A stretch of 64,000 nt of DNA, from positions 493,501-557,500 of the forward strand of contig JADJYT010000002.1 of assembly GCA_016719635.1 (NCBI GenBank). Reading direction: 5' to 3'. Positions 9,706 to 18,609 of this stretch are shown piece by piece; the stretch's first letter is position 1; each line of letters opens with the position of its first letter. Source of the stretch: Sphingobacteriales bacterium. GTDB taxonomy: Bacteria > Bacteroidota > Bacteroidia > Chitinophagales > JADIYW01. Under the pieces are notes generated by a model that was given only the letters and a program-made list of their open reading frames with translations, did no database searches and was not told the DNA's origin. The translations under genes were made by a program, and so were the position numbers.

Positions 9706-10200
9706 TTAATCGAACGTTCTTTGGAGGATGATATAAGTGGAGTCAAATTCATTCTTTTCATCTTTCGGAACAAACTCCTTATGTTTGACCACCCAGTTGG
9801 AATCGTCGTAGTCAAAATGCGTATCTCCTTCGATTTCCGTATGCACAATGGTGAGGTGTATCTTATTCGCCAGTGGCAATGTCTGACGGTAAATTTCGCC
9901 GCCACCTACCACAAAGATTTCATCCTGCTGTTGCTTTGCTGCATAAACAATGGCTTCATTAATGGTTGGAAAAACAAGGCAGTTTTCAAAGGCACTCCTA
10001 AAATTACTGGAAATGATTAAGGAAGTACGGTTCGGCAAAGGGTTACCAATGGATTCAAATGTTTTCCGGCCCATCACTATAAAATGGCCGGTTGTAATAT
10101 TTTTAAAGCGTTTCAAATCGGAGGACAGCTTCCAAAGCAACCGGTTGTCCTTGCCGATGACTCCGTTTTCTGCTGCCGCTACTATGATGGAAATATTCAT
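9706..10200 (-). CDS. folA: Dihydrofolate reductase
   Basis: The enzyme reduces dihydrofolate to tetrahydrofolate with NADPH and recycles the dihydrofolate made by the neighbouring thymidylate synthase. Family landmarks are present: IVAAAENGVIGKDNRLLW at the N-terminus, the substrate-binding SDLKRFKNIT, the cofactor-binding MGRKTFESIG and FVVGGGEIY. Length is 164 residues, normal for the chromosomal enzyme. It lies 93 bases downstream of thyA on the same strand, a common thyA-folA arrangement. Confidence 0.95.
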   Translation of the reverse strand: MNISIIVAAAENGVIGKDNRLLWKLSSDLKRFKNITTGHFIVMGRKTFESIGNPLPNRTSLIISSNFRSAFENCLVFPTINEAIVYAAKQQQDEIFVVGGGEIYRQTLPLANKIHLTIVHTEIEGDTHFDYDDSNWVVKHKEFVPKDEKNEFDSTYIILQRTFD

Positions 10201-10293
10201 GATGGATGTTTGGTTGACAGTCCACGGTCAACCGATTTATTGAAGATAAAAAATAAACAGCTGGCTGTGGACGGACAACTGCGGACAGATAAA

Positions 10294-11205
10294 TTACACT
10301 GCGACTTCACCTTTGATGTGTGGATGAGCCTGATAATTTATGAGTTCAAAATCTTCATATTTAAAATCAAAGATGGATGCAGCCTCCGGATTTATTTTCA
10401 GCTGCGGCAATGCATAAGGTGTACGACTCAACTGTGTTTTTACCTGTTCGACATGGTTGCTGTAAATATGCGCGTCGCCAAATGTATGCACAAAATCGCC
10501 CACACCAAAACCGCACACCTGCGCAATCATCATTGTCAACAACGCGTAAGAGGCGATATTAAACGGTACTCCTAAAAAGGCATCTGCGCTTCGCTGATAC
10601 AACTGACAACTTAACACCCCCCTTTGTCCCCCCTTAAGGGGGGAAGAAAGGGGGGTGACATAAAACTGGAAAAGCGAATGACAAGGCGGCAACGTCATAT
10701 CTTCGATATCCGCCACATTCCAGGCCGATATGATATGCCGGCGCGAGTCCGGATTGTTTTTCAAATTTTGAATCAGATGAGCCAGCTGGTCAATTTCACC
10801 TCCTTTGCCATCCGGCCAGTGCCGCCACTGATGGCCATACACAGGTCCGAGTTCTCCAAATTGACCGGCAAAATTATCATCATTGGCAATTTTTTCTGCA
10901 AATTCTTTCATCGTTTCCCCCCGACATGCAACACTTTTCTGATACTTTGCATAGGGCCAGTCATTCCAGATATTACAGCCATTTTTACACAAATACTGTA
11001 TGTTTGTATCACCGGCAATAAACCAAAGCAACTCATGAACAATTGACTTCAGATGTAATTTTTTGGTGGTTACCAATGGAAACCCATCGTTCAGATTAAA
11101 CCGCATCTGATAACCGAAAACACTGACGGTACCGGTGCCGGTGCGGTCGCTTTTGTAAGTGCCGTTGTCTAAAATATGCTGTAGAAACTGCTGGTATTGT
11201 TGCAT
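10294..11205 (-). CDS. thyA: Thymidylate synthase with an in-frame insertion
   Basis: ThyA converts dUMP and methylene-tetrahydrofolate to dTMP and dihydrofolate. The start is taken at MQQYQQFLQHILDNG (11205), which fits the family; the frame is open upstream but unlike ThyA. Conserved parts are SDRTGTGT, the catalytic Cys in LPPCHSLFQFYV, and LSCQLYQRSADAFLGVPFNI. Between FQFYV and LSCQL the usual four-residue turn is replaced by fourteen residues, TPLSSPLKGGQRGV, encoded by a C-run/G-run palindrome at about 10613-10658. The site is a surface beta-turn, so the enzyme is probably active. folA lies downstream. Confidence 0.95.
   Translation of the reverse strand: MQQYQQFLQHILDNGTYKSDRTGTGTVSVFGYQMRFNLNDGFPLVTTKKLHLKSIVHELLWFIAGDTNIQYLCKNGCNIWNDWPYAKYQKSVACRGETMKEFAEKIANDDNFAGQFGELGPVYGHQWRHWPDGKGGEIDQLAHLIQNLKNNPDSRRHIISAWNVADIEDMTLPPCHSLFQFYVTPLSSPLKGGQRGVLSCQLYQRSADAFLGVPFNIASYALLTMMIAQVCGFGVGDFVHTFGDAHIYSNHVEQVKTQLSRTPYALPQLKINPEAASIFDFKYEDFELINYQAHPHIKGEVAV
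10613..10658. repeat. Palindromic mini-element inside thyA
   Basis: A run of eight C, TTTGT, then CCCCCCTTAAGGGGGG and a closing G-rich arm form a long imperfect palindrome. Its minus-strand translation is SSPLKGGQRGV, embedded in frame in ThyA. Palindromes of this C-run/G-run type are often dispersed repeats between genes; here one sits within an essential-pathway enzyme. No second copy is seen in this window. Confidence 0.7.
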
Positions 11206-11362
11206 AGCGTAAAAATAAGAAAGCCCGGTTATTCTTCCCAAAAACGATATAAACATTCCTGAAAACACTGTTAGACATTGAATTTTAAAATAAATTAACA
11301 TCAAAATTCCCGTTTTGGACTATTCTGACATTCACCTATTCCATAATTCCCCAATTAATCCT

Positions 11363-11370
11363 TATCTTTG
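11363..11370 (+). promoter_or_regulatory. -7 promoter element before bamD
   Basis: TATCTTTG matches TAnnTTTG and ends seven bases before the bamD ATG, so the transcript would have almost no leader. A clear -33 element is not seen. Confidence 0.5.
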
Positions 11371-11377
11371 CGGACTT

Positions 11378-12175
11378 ATGTTTTTAAGAAAATCACTTAT
11401 TCTTTTATTGATCACCATCGTTTTAGCTTCCTGCAGCCGTAAGTATGATAAAATATTCAAAGGCAACGACCTGGAGGCTAAAATAAAGGAAGCTGATGCA
11501 CAGTACGCCAAAAAGAAGTATGAGAAAGCTATTCCATTATATGAACAGTTGTTAACCATCTTAAAGGGCCAGAAGAGTGTGGATGAAATCTATTACAAAT
11601 ACGCCAATGCCCATTTTTTAAACGGCAACTATGAGTTAGGTGCATTTTATCTGCGCAGTTTTTACAACACTTACCCTGCCAGTGAACATGCTGAGCAGGC
11701 GGCTTTTGATGAAGCTGTCTGCTATTTCAAACAATCCCCGCGCTATTCATTAGAACAGGTAAATACCCAAAAAGCCATTGAAACCTTCCAGGAATTTGTC
11801 AATAAATATCCTAAAAGCACTAAAATGCAGCAGGCAAACGACAAAATTGATGAATTAAGAGCCAAATTGCGTAAAAAAGCCTACGAAAGTGCTTATCTTT
11901 ACTTCAAGATTGGTCAGTACAATGCCGCTGCTGTTGCTTTAGGCAATTTCCTGAAAGAATATCCGGAATATGAAAATCCGGAGAGAATTAACTTCCTAAT
12001 TGTCAAAGCATTGAAAAAATACGCGGACGGAAGTTATAAAAACAAGCAGGAGGAACGATTAAAGGAGGAAGCAAAAGCATTCGAAGCATTTAAGGCCAAA
12101 TATCCGCAAAGTAAATACTTACCGGAACTGGAAAAAATGCAGGCATCCGTCAAAAAACGAATTATTAAAAAGTAG
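11378..12175 (+). CDS. bamD: Outer-membrane assembly lipoprotein BamD
   Basis: BamD is the essential lipoprotein partner of BamA that helps insert beta-barrel proteins into the outer membrane. The start at 11378 gives the lipoprotein signal MFLRKSLILLLITIVLASC with the acylated Cys at residue 19. The mature part is built of TPR-like helix pairs (YAKKKYEKAIPLYEQLL, NGNYELGAFYLRSFYNTYP, AIETFQEFVNKYPKS, GQYNAAAVALGNFLKEYP). Length is about 265 residues. It heads the series bamD-rpoZ-coaBC-DUF4835-recN, an order often kept in Bacteroidota. Confidence 0.92.
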   Translation: MFLRKSLILLLITIVLASCSRKYDKIFKGNDLEAKIKEADAQYAKKKYEKAIPLYEQLLTILKGQKSVDEIYYKYANAHFLNGNYELGAFYLRSFYNTYPASEHAEQAAFDEAVCYFKQSPRYSLEQVNTQKAIETFQEFVNKYPKSTKMQQANDKIDELRAKLRKKAYESAYLYFKIGQYNAAAVALGNFLKEYPEYENPERINFLIVKALKKYADGSYKNKQEERLKEEAKAFEAFKAKYPQSKYLPELEKMQASVKKRIIKK

Positions 12176-12179
12176 AAAT

Positions 12180-12509
12180 ATGTCCAACATTAAAAAAGAA
12201 GAAGGCAAAACGGTTTCAGCTTATATTGAAACCAGAAACTTAGACGAGTTAGCTTCTAAGACCGGCAATCTTTACAAATCCATAAACGTAATCAGTGCAC
12301 GTTCTTCTCAGATGAATGCCAAATTGAAAGAGGAGCTGCACCGTAAACTGGAAGAATTTGCTTCAGCCACTGACAACCTGGAAGAGGTGTTTGAAAACCG
12401 TGAACAAATTGAAATTTCCCGCTATTACGAAAAATTACCGAAGACCACGATTACGGCATTACAGGAATTCCTGAACGACGAAACGTATTTCAGAGATAAA
12501 GACAAATAG
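12180..12509 (+). CDS. rpoZ: RNA polymerase omega subunit (Rpb6/RpoZ family)
   Basis: This 109-residue protein is the small RNA polymerase subunit that supports folding of beta-prime. It has the conserved helix with INVISARSSQMN, the Bacteroidota version of the omega core (in other phyla typically the AxxRAxQL motif), and an acidic C-terminal extension typical of the phylum. It begins four bases after bamD and ends three bases before coaBC, so the three genes are probably co-transcribed. Confidence 0.88.
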   Translation: MSNIKKEEGKTVSAYIETRNLDELASKTGNLYKSINVISARSSQMNAKLKEELHRKLEEFASATDNLEEVFENREQIEISRYYEKLPKTTITALQEFLNDETYFRDKDK

Positions 12510-12512
12510 TTC

Positions 12513-13724
12513 ATGCTCAACGGCAGAAAAATACTCGTTGCCGTATGCGGAAGCATAGCTGCCTATAAAGCAGCCTATCTCATCAGACTTTTAATAAAGG
12601 AAGGCGCCTCCGTTCGTGTGGTGATGACTCCTTCTGCCGCTCAATTTATTTCCCCGCTCACATTAGCCACCCTTTCCAAGCACGAATGCTATGTGGATTA
12701 CACCAATAAGGGTAAAACCAATTGGAACAACCATGTGGATTTGGCACTTTGGGCAGACCTTCTGGTGGTAGCACCTGCTTCTGCCGGCACCATCTCTAAA
12801 ATGGCGAATGGGTTATGCGACAACCTGCTGATAGGCGTTTATATGTCGGCACGCTGCCCTGTATTTATAGCTCCTGCGATGGATGAAGATATGTGGAAGC
12901 ATGTATCTACCAAAGCCAATATTCAAAAACTGCAGTCTTTCGGCAACAAGGTCATTTCGGTGAATTCCGGGGAGCTGGCTAGCGGATTATTTGGCGAAGG
13001 CAGAATGGCAGAACCGGAGCAAATCGTTGAACAGCTGGGAAATGCCATCCGTCATTCCTATTTGGCAACTCCTTCCAAACTGAATGGCAAGAAGATATTG
13101 ATTACAGCCGGGCCCACTTACGAAGCGCTGGACCCGGTTCGTTTTATCGGCAACCATTCCAGCGGAAAAATGGGGATAGCACTGGCGGAAGCCGCCTATA
13201 ATCTTGGTGCGGAGGTTTACCTCGTCCTGGGCCCGTCAAAACTGAACGTAAAAGAGGGCATAAAAGTCACCCGTGTTTTCTCGGCCAATGAGATGTATGC
13301 CGCCTGTAAGAAACAATTTGCCGCTTCCGATATCTGTATCTTTGCGGCGGCTGTCGCTGACTACACCCCTAAAACGGTTTCCAGCCGGAAGATAAAAAAA
13401 TCAGACGCCGAATTTTCCATTACATTGAAAAAGAATGTGGATATTGCATATGAATTCGGTAAAATCAAAAAAGAGAACCAATTATCTGTCGGCTTCGCAT
13501 TAGAAACCAACAATGAGCTGAAACATGCCAAATTAAAGTTGAACAGGAAAAATTTTGATATCGTCGTGTTAAATTCCCTGAATGACAAAGGCGCCGGTTT
13601 TCAATTTAACACCAACAAGATTTCCATTGTGAATCGTAACAATAAAATCACTAAATTCGAGTTAAAGAACAAAGAAGCGGTAGCGGATGATATTTTGAAA
13701 TCCATTGAAGACTTATTGAAATGA
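12513..13724 (+). CDS. coaBC: Bifunctional phosphopantothenoylcysteine decarboxylase/synthetase
   Basis: CoaBC performs two steps of coenzyme A synthesis: coupling of cysteine to 4'-phosphopantothenate (CoaB) and decarboxylation (CoaC). The N-terminal flavoprotein domain has VAVCGSIAAYKA, the catalytic His in WNNHVDLAL, APAMDEDMW and GEGRMAEP. The C-terminal half opens with KKILITAGPTYEALDPVRFIGN and SSGKMG, the CoaB nucleotide-binding region. Its stop codon overlaps the next start (ATGA at 13721), which implies translational coupling. Confidence 0.95.
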   Translation: MLNGRKILVAVCGSIAAYKAAYLIRLLIKEGASVRVVMTPSAAQFISPLTLATLSKHECYVDYTNKGKTNWNNHVDLALWADLLVVAPASAGTISKMANGLCDNLLIGVYMSARCPVFIAPAMDEDMWKHVSTKANIQKLQSFGNKVISVNSGELASGLFGEGRMAEPEQIVEQLGNAIRHSYLATPSKLNGKKILITAGPTYEALDPVRFIGNHSSGKMGIALAEAAYNLGAEVYLVLGPSKLNVKEGIKVTRVFSANEMYAACKKQFAASDICIFAAAVADYTPKTVSSRKIKKSDAEFSITLKKNVDIAYEFGKIKKENQLSVGFALETNNELKHAKLKLNRKNFDIVVLNSLNDKGAGFQFNTNKISIVNRNNKITKFELKNKEAVADDILKSIEDLLK

Positions 13725-14698
13725 CAAACACTAAAAACATCTTATCTGCTAAATTGTATTGGAGTTCAAAACACTGTTCTCTATTTCTATTCTTCCTTAT
13801 CACTACCTGTTTCCTTCCCCTTGCGAATGCACAGGAATTGAATTGCACGGTCGCTATTAACGCCCCTAAGAACCAGAATGTAGATCCGCAAGTATTTAAA
13901 AACATGGAGGCATTCATTCGGGAATTTTTAAACGGCAGAAAATGGACGAACGACAACTATAAAGAAACAGAACGCATCAAATGCAATCTTATCATCAATA
14001 TAGGGGAAATACCTACCGAAGGGGAATATAAAGCAAGTGCCATTATACAGTCTCAACGTCCGGTATACAATTCAAATTACAATACCATGCTCCTGAACCT
14101 GCAGGATAAAACCTTTGATTTCAATTATGCGGACCTGCAAACGCTGGATTATAACGACAATGGTTATGTGACCCACTTAACCTCCCTGCTTGCTTACTAT
14201 GCGTATTTGATCATTGGTTATGACTATGAGTCTTTCAGTAAAGACGGTGGTATGCCCTATTTTCAGAAAGCCCTGACCGTTTGCAACAATGTGCCTGCAC
14301 CAGAAAAATCCAAATACAAGGGTTGGAGCCAGTTTGATGCCGGTGGCATAATTTCAGGTGTTATCAACAGATTCGTCATGGTAGATGCCCTGCTGAATCC
14401 AAGATACAAAGAGTTTAGGTCTGCCTTATATTCCTATCACAGAAACGGGCTGGACAGAATGTACACAGATGCTTCTCAGGGGCGAAGCGCCATCACCTCT
14501 TGTCTTACCCTGCTTCAACCCATCAATGTTGACAACCCAAGTCTTCAGCCTTTACGCAATTTCTTTATTGCCAAAAATGCCGAGCTGATTAACATCTATT
14601 CGAAAAGCGATATGTCTGAACGGGCAATTGCCAGTCAGCTTTTATCCGCATTAGACCCCATCAACTCCGACAAGTATAAGCAAATAGGCAAGAAATAG
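13721..14698 (+). CDS. DUF4835 family secreted/periplasmic protein
   Basis: This 325-residue protein has a signal peptide (LFLFFLITTCFLPLANAQ) after a basic N-terminal stretch. The mature part begins ELNCTVAINAPKNQNVDPQVF and includes NGRKWTNDNYKETERIKCNLIINI, which I recognise as DUF4835, a Bacteroidota-specific family of unknown function. It overlaps coaBC by four bases and precedes recN. The conserved position beside bamD hints at an envelope role, but this is inference. Confidence 0.8.
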   Translation: MTNTKNILSAKLYWSSKHCSLFLFFLITTCFLPLANAQELNCTVAINAPKNQNVDPQVFKNMEAFIREFLNGRKWTNDNYKETERIKCNLIINIGEIPTEGEYKASAIIQSQRPVYNSNYNTMLLNLQDKTFDFNYADLQTLDYNDNGYVTHLTSLLAYYAYLIIGYDYESFSKDGGMPYFQKALTVCNNVPAPEKSKYKGWSQFDAGGIISGVINRFVMVDALLNPRYKEFRSALYSYHRNGLDRMYTDASQGRSAITSCLTLLQPINVDNPSLQPLRNFFIAKNAELINIYSKSDMSERAIASQLLSALDPINSDKYKQIGKK

Positions 14699-14733
14699 AT
14701 TCCCTTCCTGATTTTTTACTTCCTACTATTTTG

Positions 14734-14741
14734 TAAATTTG
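14734..14741 (+). promoter_or_regulatory. -7 promoter element before recN
   Basis: TAAATTTG fits TAnnTTTG and is followed by exactly four bases and then the GTG start of recN. This spacing puts the transcript start at or next to the initiation codon. Confidence 0.5.
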
Positions 14742-14745
14742 TTCC

Positions 14746-16407
14746 GTGCTGCAATCACTTTCCATAAAAAATTACGCCATCATTGAACAGGTTGATATCA
14801 CGTTTGACAAAAACCTGAACATCATTACCGGCGAAACAGGTGCGGGCAAATCTATCCTGTTAGGTGCCATGAACCTGATATTAGGAAAGCGGGCAGACAG
14901 TTCCGTCTTAAGAAATACAGAAGAAAAATGCCTGGTGGAAGCGAGCTTCCTTATCAAAGGTTATCCCCTAAAAAATTACTTTGACGAAAATGACCTGGAG
15001 TACGAGGATGAAACCATCATCCGCAGGGAAATAAATCCGAATGGCAAATCACGGGCATTCATCAATGACACGCCTGTAACACTGGATGTATTGAAAGACC
15101 TGACTGAAAAACTCGTAGACATTCATGCGCAGGGCGAAACCCAAAACCTGCTCGATAAATTTTTCTTCTGTGAAATACTGGATGAATTAAGCAAACAGAC
15201 TGCCGTAGTAAAAGAATACCAGTTAGCCTATTTTTCCTATAAACATAAACGGCAACGACTGCACCAGCTGCAGGAAGAACAAGGCAGGCTGCAAAAAGAG
15301 TACGATTTCATTTCATTTCAGCTGAACGAACTGACAGAAGCTAATCTGAATGAAGAAGAATATGCAGGCATTGAGAGTGAATTGGGGTTACTGCAAAATG
15401 CAGAAGTGATAAAACGCAACCTGGCGGAAGCCTATAACCTGATTGACGGCAATGAATTTGCAGCTTTAAGCCAGTTGCTGCAGGCGAACAAACAAATCAG
15501 CCAGCTGACTGGTTTTCACGATGTATTGCTGGAAATGCACGACAAACTTTCCGCCATTACGGATGATTTAAAAAGCATATCACGGCAAATCACGAACATC
15601 GCAGATGCTACGGAATACCATGAGGAACGCGTCATCGAACTGACGGAAAAACAGAGTACCGTCAATAAACTCCTACAAAAGCACCATGTGAGCGAAGTAA
15701 AGGAATTGCTGCACATCCAACACGAATTACAGCTAAAAGCAGCTAACTATTCCAACTCAGGTGAAGAGATGGTCAGGCTGGAGAAAGAAATCAGTCAAAC
15801 CCGAAAATCGCTTTTGGAAACGGCTCAACGTATTTCGAAAAACAGGAGTGAGAAAATAAAAACGGTTGAAAGCAAAGTATCCAATCTGCTGGTGGATTTG
15901 GGCATGCCGTTCGGATTTATCGTCTTGTCGCAAAAAATGCCGGATGCGGAAAAACTGAACGCCTATGGTATTGACGAAATCCGATTATTGTTCTCTGCCA
16001 ATAAAGGCTCGCAGCCGCAACCGCTGGATGAAGTGGGCAGCGGCGGAGAAAAATCCAGGCTGATGCTGGCAGTAAAAAGCCTGGTGGCGGAAACCATTAC
16101 TTTGCCCACCCTGATATTTGATGAAATCGATACGGGTATTTCCGGAGAGGTGGCCAATAAGGTAGGAACGATTTTAAAAGAACTTGGCAAGAAGCATCAG
16201 GTGATTTCCATCACCCATTTACCGCAGGTGGCCGCTAAAGCGGACAAGCATCTGTTCGTTTATAAAAACCACGAGAAAGCGAAAACCAATACTGAAATCA
16301 GAACGCTGGACAGCACCGAACGCCTCCACGAAATTGCCGTAATGCTCAGTGGCAACAACCCGCCAAAAGAAGCGCTGGAAAATGCGAAACGGTTGCTGGC
16401 TGATTAA
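14746..16407 (+). CDS. recN: DNA repair protein RecN
   Basis: RecN is an SMC-like ATPase that acts on DNA double-strand breaks. Residues near 30 hold the Walker A motif (NIITGETGAGKSILLGAM). A long coiled coil fills about residues 150-380. The C-terminal half carries the ABC signature-like VGSGGEKSRLMLAVKS, Walker B TLIFDEIDTGISGEVA and the H-loop VISITHLPQVA. The start is GTG at 14746, directly behind a promoter -7 box, so the mRNA may lack a leader. Length of 553 residues is normal. Confidence 0.95.
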   Translation: MLQSLSIKNYAIIEQVDITFDKNLNIITGETGAGKSILLGAMNLILGKRADSSVLRNTEEKCLVEASFLIKGYPLKNYFDENDLEYEDETIIRREINPNGKSRAFINDTPVTLDVLKDLTEKLVDIHAQGETQNLLDKFFFCEILDELSKQTAVVKEYQLAYFSYKHKRQRLHQLQEEQGRLQKEYDFISFQLNELTEANLNEEEYAGIESELGLLQNAEVIKRNLAEAYNLIDGNEFAALSQLLQANKQISQLTGFHDVLLEMHDKLSAITDDLKSISRQITNIADATEYHEERVIELTEKQSTVNKLLQKHHVSEVKELLHIQHELQLKAANYSNSGEEMVRLEKEISQTRKSLLETAQRISKNRSEKIKTVESKVSNLLVDLGMPFGFIVLSQKMPDAEKLNAYGIDEIRLLFSANKGSQPQPLDEVGSGGEKSRLMLAVKSLVAETITLPTLIFDEIDTGISGEVANKVGTILKELGKKHQVISITHLPQVAAKADKHLFVYKNHEKAKTNTEIRTLDSTERLHEIAVMLSGNNPPKEALENAKRLLAD

Positions 16408-16508
16408 TCAGTTTCATGTCTATTACAGATTCACCAGATATTATTTCTGAAAAAAATCAAAACAATTTCTTATTTTGATGTCAGTTGTCTTTCATCGACT
16501 TTATCCAA

Positions 16509-18092
16509 ATGAAAAACGGTTTATCCAGAAGAAACTTCATTCGGCTTTCAGCTTTAGGAGGCATGGTATCAGCATTACCTTTAAATGGCTGCATCAAATC
16601 AAATCTGTCAGCAAACGATTATCATTATGATGCCATCGTGATCGGTTCGGGATTTGGTGGTGCTGTCGCCGCGCTTAGATTATGCGAATCGGGCGTAAGA
16701 ACCCTGGTGCTGGAAATGGGCAAACAGTATACGGTCCAGCCGGACAGCAATGTTTTCTCACCCAACTTTCCGGCAAATAAATTTTCTACATGGCTCAGGA
16801 GCACCACTGAATTACCTTTTGGGCCCAACCTGCCTTTCAGCGGAACGTACGTAGGTGTTTTAGACAGAATGGAATATCCCAACATGCACGTTTACCGCAA
16901 TATCTGTCTGGGTGGCGGTTCCATCTCCAATGGAGGTGTTCTGCTCGAACCCAGGGAAGATCATTTCAGTTCGTTCATGTTCGACCAAATCAATTACGGG
17001 GAACTGAAACAGAAGTATTTTCCATTGGTTAGAAATATGCTGCGTGCTTCCAAAATGCCCGATGATTTATTCAACTCTTCCTATTATATTTTTGCGCAGG
17101 TGGCCAAAAGGCATGCAATTCAGGCAGGCTTTGAAATCATTCATGCCGATTCATTTTATGATTTTGATATCTGGCGAAGAGAGGCCTTAAACCAAATCAA
17201 AAAATCAGCCTTGAACGGTGAGTTATTATACGGAAACAACAACGGAATTAAGAATTCACTTGAAAGAAATTATCTGGCACAGGCAACAGCTACCGGCAAC
17301 CTGACTATCCAAACACTGACCAAAGCAAACAGCATCCGGAAAAACGGAAAGGGCCTGTTCGAGATGGAAGCGACACAAATAAACGAACTGGGCCAGGAGA
17401 CGGCTTACACGATTTTAACTTCCAACTATTTATTTGTATGTGCAGGAAGCATCGGTACATCTGAATTATTGGTAAAGGCAAGAGACACCGGTACACTGCC
17501 GGATTTAAATGAGGAAGTAGGAAAAGACTGGGGCCCTAATGGAAACTCCTTCGCCATGCGCAGTCAGCTGAGGGAATCCACCGGAAATATGCATTGCAGT
17601 CCACCAACATTATCCGTTGCAGATTACGCTAACCCAATCGCTCCATTGACCGCCATGCAGGACATTTTTCCGCTTGGAATAGATTTAAAGACCTTGCTGA
17701 TGGTGGGTCAGCCTTACAGCGAAACCAAAGGTACTTTTGTATACGATGCGGTCAAAAATACGGTTCAGCTGCAATGGCCGGCGAATGGATTGGATCAGGC
17801 GAACGAGGCCATGAAACAATTTATCGACAAGATGAATACCGTCAACGGAGGCGTTTTAGACAGGACATTCATTCCGTCCGGTGTTTCCAAAGGATTTACA
17901 TATCATCCATTGGGTGGCGCTGTTTTAGGAAAAGCTTCTGATTTGTTTGGAAGGGTAAAAGGGTATAAAAATCTTTATGCCCTTGACGGCTCCATGCTCC
18001 CCGGCAATTGTGCATTAGTCAATCCGACATTAACCATTACGGCTTTAGCCGAACGGAATATGGAAAAAATAATACAGGAAGATTTTAACTAA
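16509..18092 (+). CDS. Tat-exported GMC-type FAD oxidoreductase (cholesterol-oxidase-like)
   Basis: The start is taken at ATG 16509, giving an N-terminus with the twin-arginine signal LSRRNFIRLSALGG and then LPLNGC, a lipobox. It is therefore probably a folded, FAD-loaded lipoprotein exported by Tat. The FAD-binding Rossmann motif is AIVIGSGFGGAVAALRL, followed by VLEMG. GMC-type features include NICLGGGSISNGG and, near the C-terminus, YHPLGGAVLGKASD and the terminal FAD motif VNPTLTITALAERN. The closest recognisable group is the cholesterol oxidase branch; the actual alcohol or sterol substrate is unknown. Confidence 0.8.
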   Translation: MKNGLSRRNFIRLSALGGMVSALPLNGCIKSNLSANDYHYDAIVIGSGFGGAVAALRLCESGVRTLVLEMGKQYTVQPDSNVFSPNFPANKFSTWLRSTTELPFGPNLPFSGTYVGVLDRMEYPNMHVYRNICLGGGSISNGGVLLEPREDHFSSFMFDQINYGELKQKYFPLVRNMLRASKMPDDLFNSSYYIFAQVAKRHAIQAGFEIIHADSFYDFDIWRREALNQIKKSALNGELLYGNNNGIKNSLERNYLAQATATGNLTIQTLTKANSIRKNGKGLFEMEATQINELGQETAYTILTSNYLFVCAGSIGTSELLVKARDTGTLPDLNEEVGKDWGPNGNSFAMRSQLRESTGNMHCSPPTLSVADYANPIAPLTAMQDIFPLGIDLKTLLMVGQPYSETKGTFVYDAVKNTVQLQWPANGLDQANEAMKQFIDKMNTVNGGVLDRTFIPSGVSKGFTYHPLGGAVLGKASDLFGRVKGYKNLYALDGSMLPGNCALVNPTLTITALAERNMEKIIQEDFN

Positions 18093-18117
18093 TATTCTGG
18101 TTCTAATTGCCCTGCAA

Positions 18118-18609
18118 TTAACCAAAAAATACATAACAAACGAGTATACTGAGCACAATGCTCACCAACTCCGCAAACAGACTCGTTGCCACCACATAGC
18201 GTGTTTTCTTGATGGCCACTGCACCGAAATATACAGCCAGTACATAAAAGGTGGTATCGTGACTGCCGTTAAAGATTCCGGCGAGCCGTCCGGCAAAGCT
18301 ATCTGCACCAAGGCCGCCTTCCGTCACCGGTTTGATCATATCCACCATCAAGCCACGCGCACCGCTGCCGCTGAACGGTTTCATGATGGCGACCGGCAAT
18401 GCGTCGACAAACCGGGTATCAAATCCAAAAACATGGAACGCAGAAGCGATGCCATGCGTTATCATTTCCATACCGCCACAGGCCCTGAAAACACCAATCC
18501 CAACCAGCATCGCCACCAGATACGGAATGATTTTCACCGCCACCTCAAAGCCTTCTTTCGCACCGTCAATAAAAGATTCATATACATTCACATTTTTAAA
18601 GAATGCCAT
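18118..18609 (-). CDS. SpmB-like half of a nucleoside-recognition-domain membrane protein
   Basis: This 163-residue membrane protein corresponds to spore maturation protein B and the second nucleoside-recognition (Gate) domain. The conserved stretches are MKPFSGSGARGLMVDM and GSHDTTFYVLAVYFGAVAI. Bacteroidota usually encode SpmA and SpmB as one fused protein. Here the SpmB half begins in the -1/+2 frame, overlapping the SpmA half by 14 bases. Removing one A from the A5 run at 18633-18637 joins the two into one frame with a continuous membrane helix, so this is probably the C-terminal half of one gene. No sporulation role is implied; the transported molecule is unknown. Confidence 0.8.
   Translation of the reverse strand: MAFFKNVNVYESFIDGAKEGFEVAVKIIPYLVAMLVGIGVFRACGGMEMITHGIASAFHVFGFDTRFVDALPVAIMKPFSGSGARGLMVDMIKPVTEGGLGADSFAGRLAGIFNGSHDTTFYVLAVYFGAVAIKKTRYVVATSLFAELVSIVLSILVCYVFFG

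Noticed and set aside
18098..18122. Hairpin GGTT..AATTGC/GCAATT..AACC between the GMC gene and the SpmB half
   Set aside because: No T-run follows on either strand at the right place, and it overlaps a stop codon; too weak to call a terminator.
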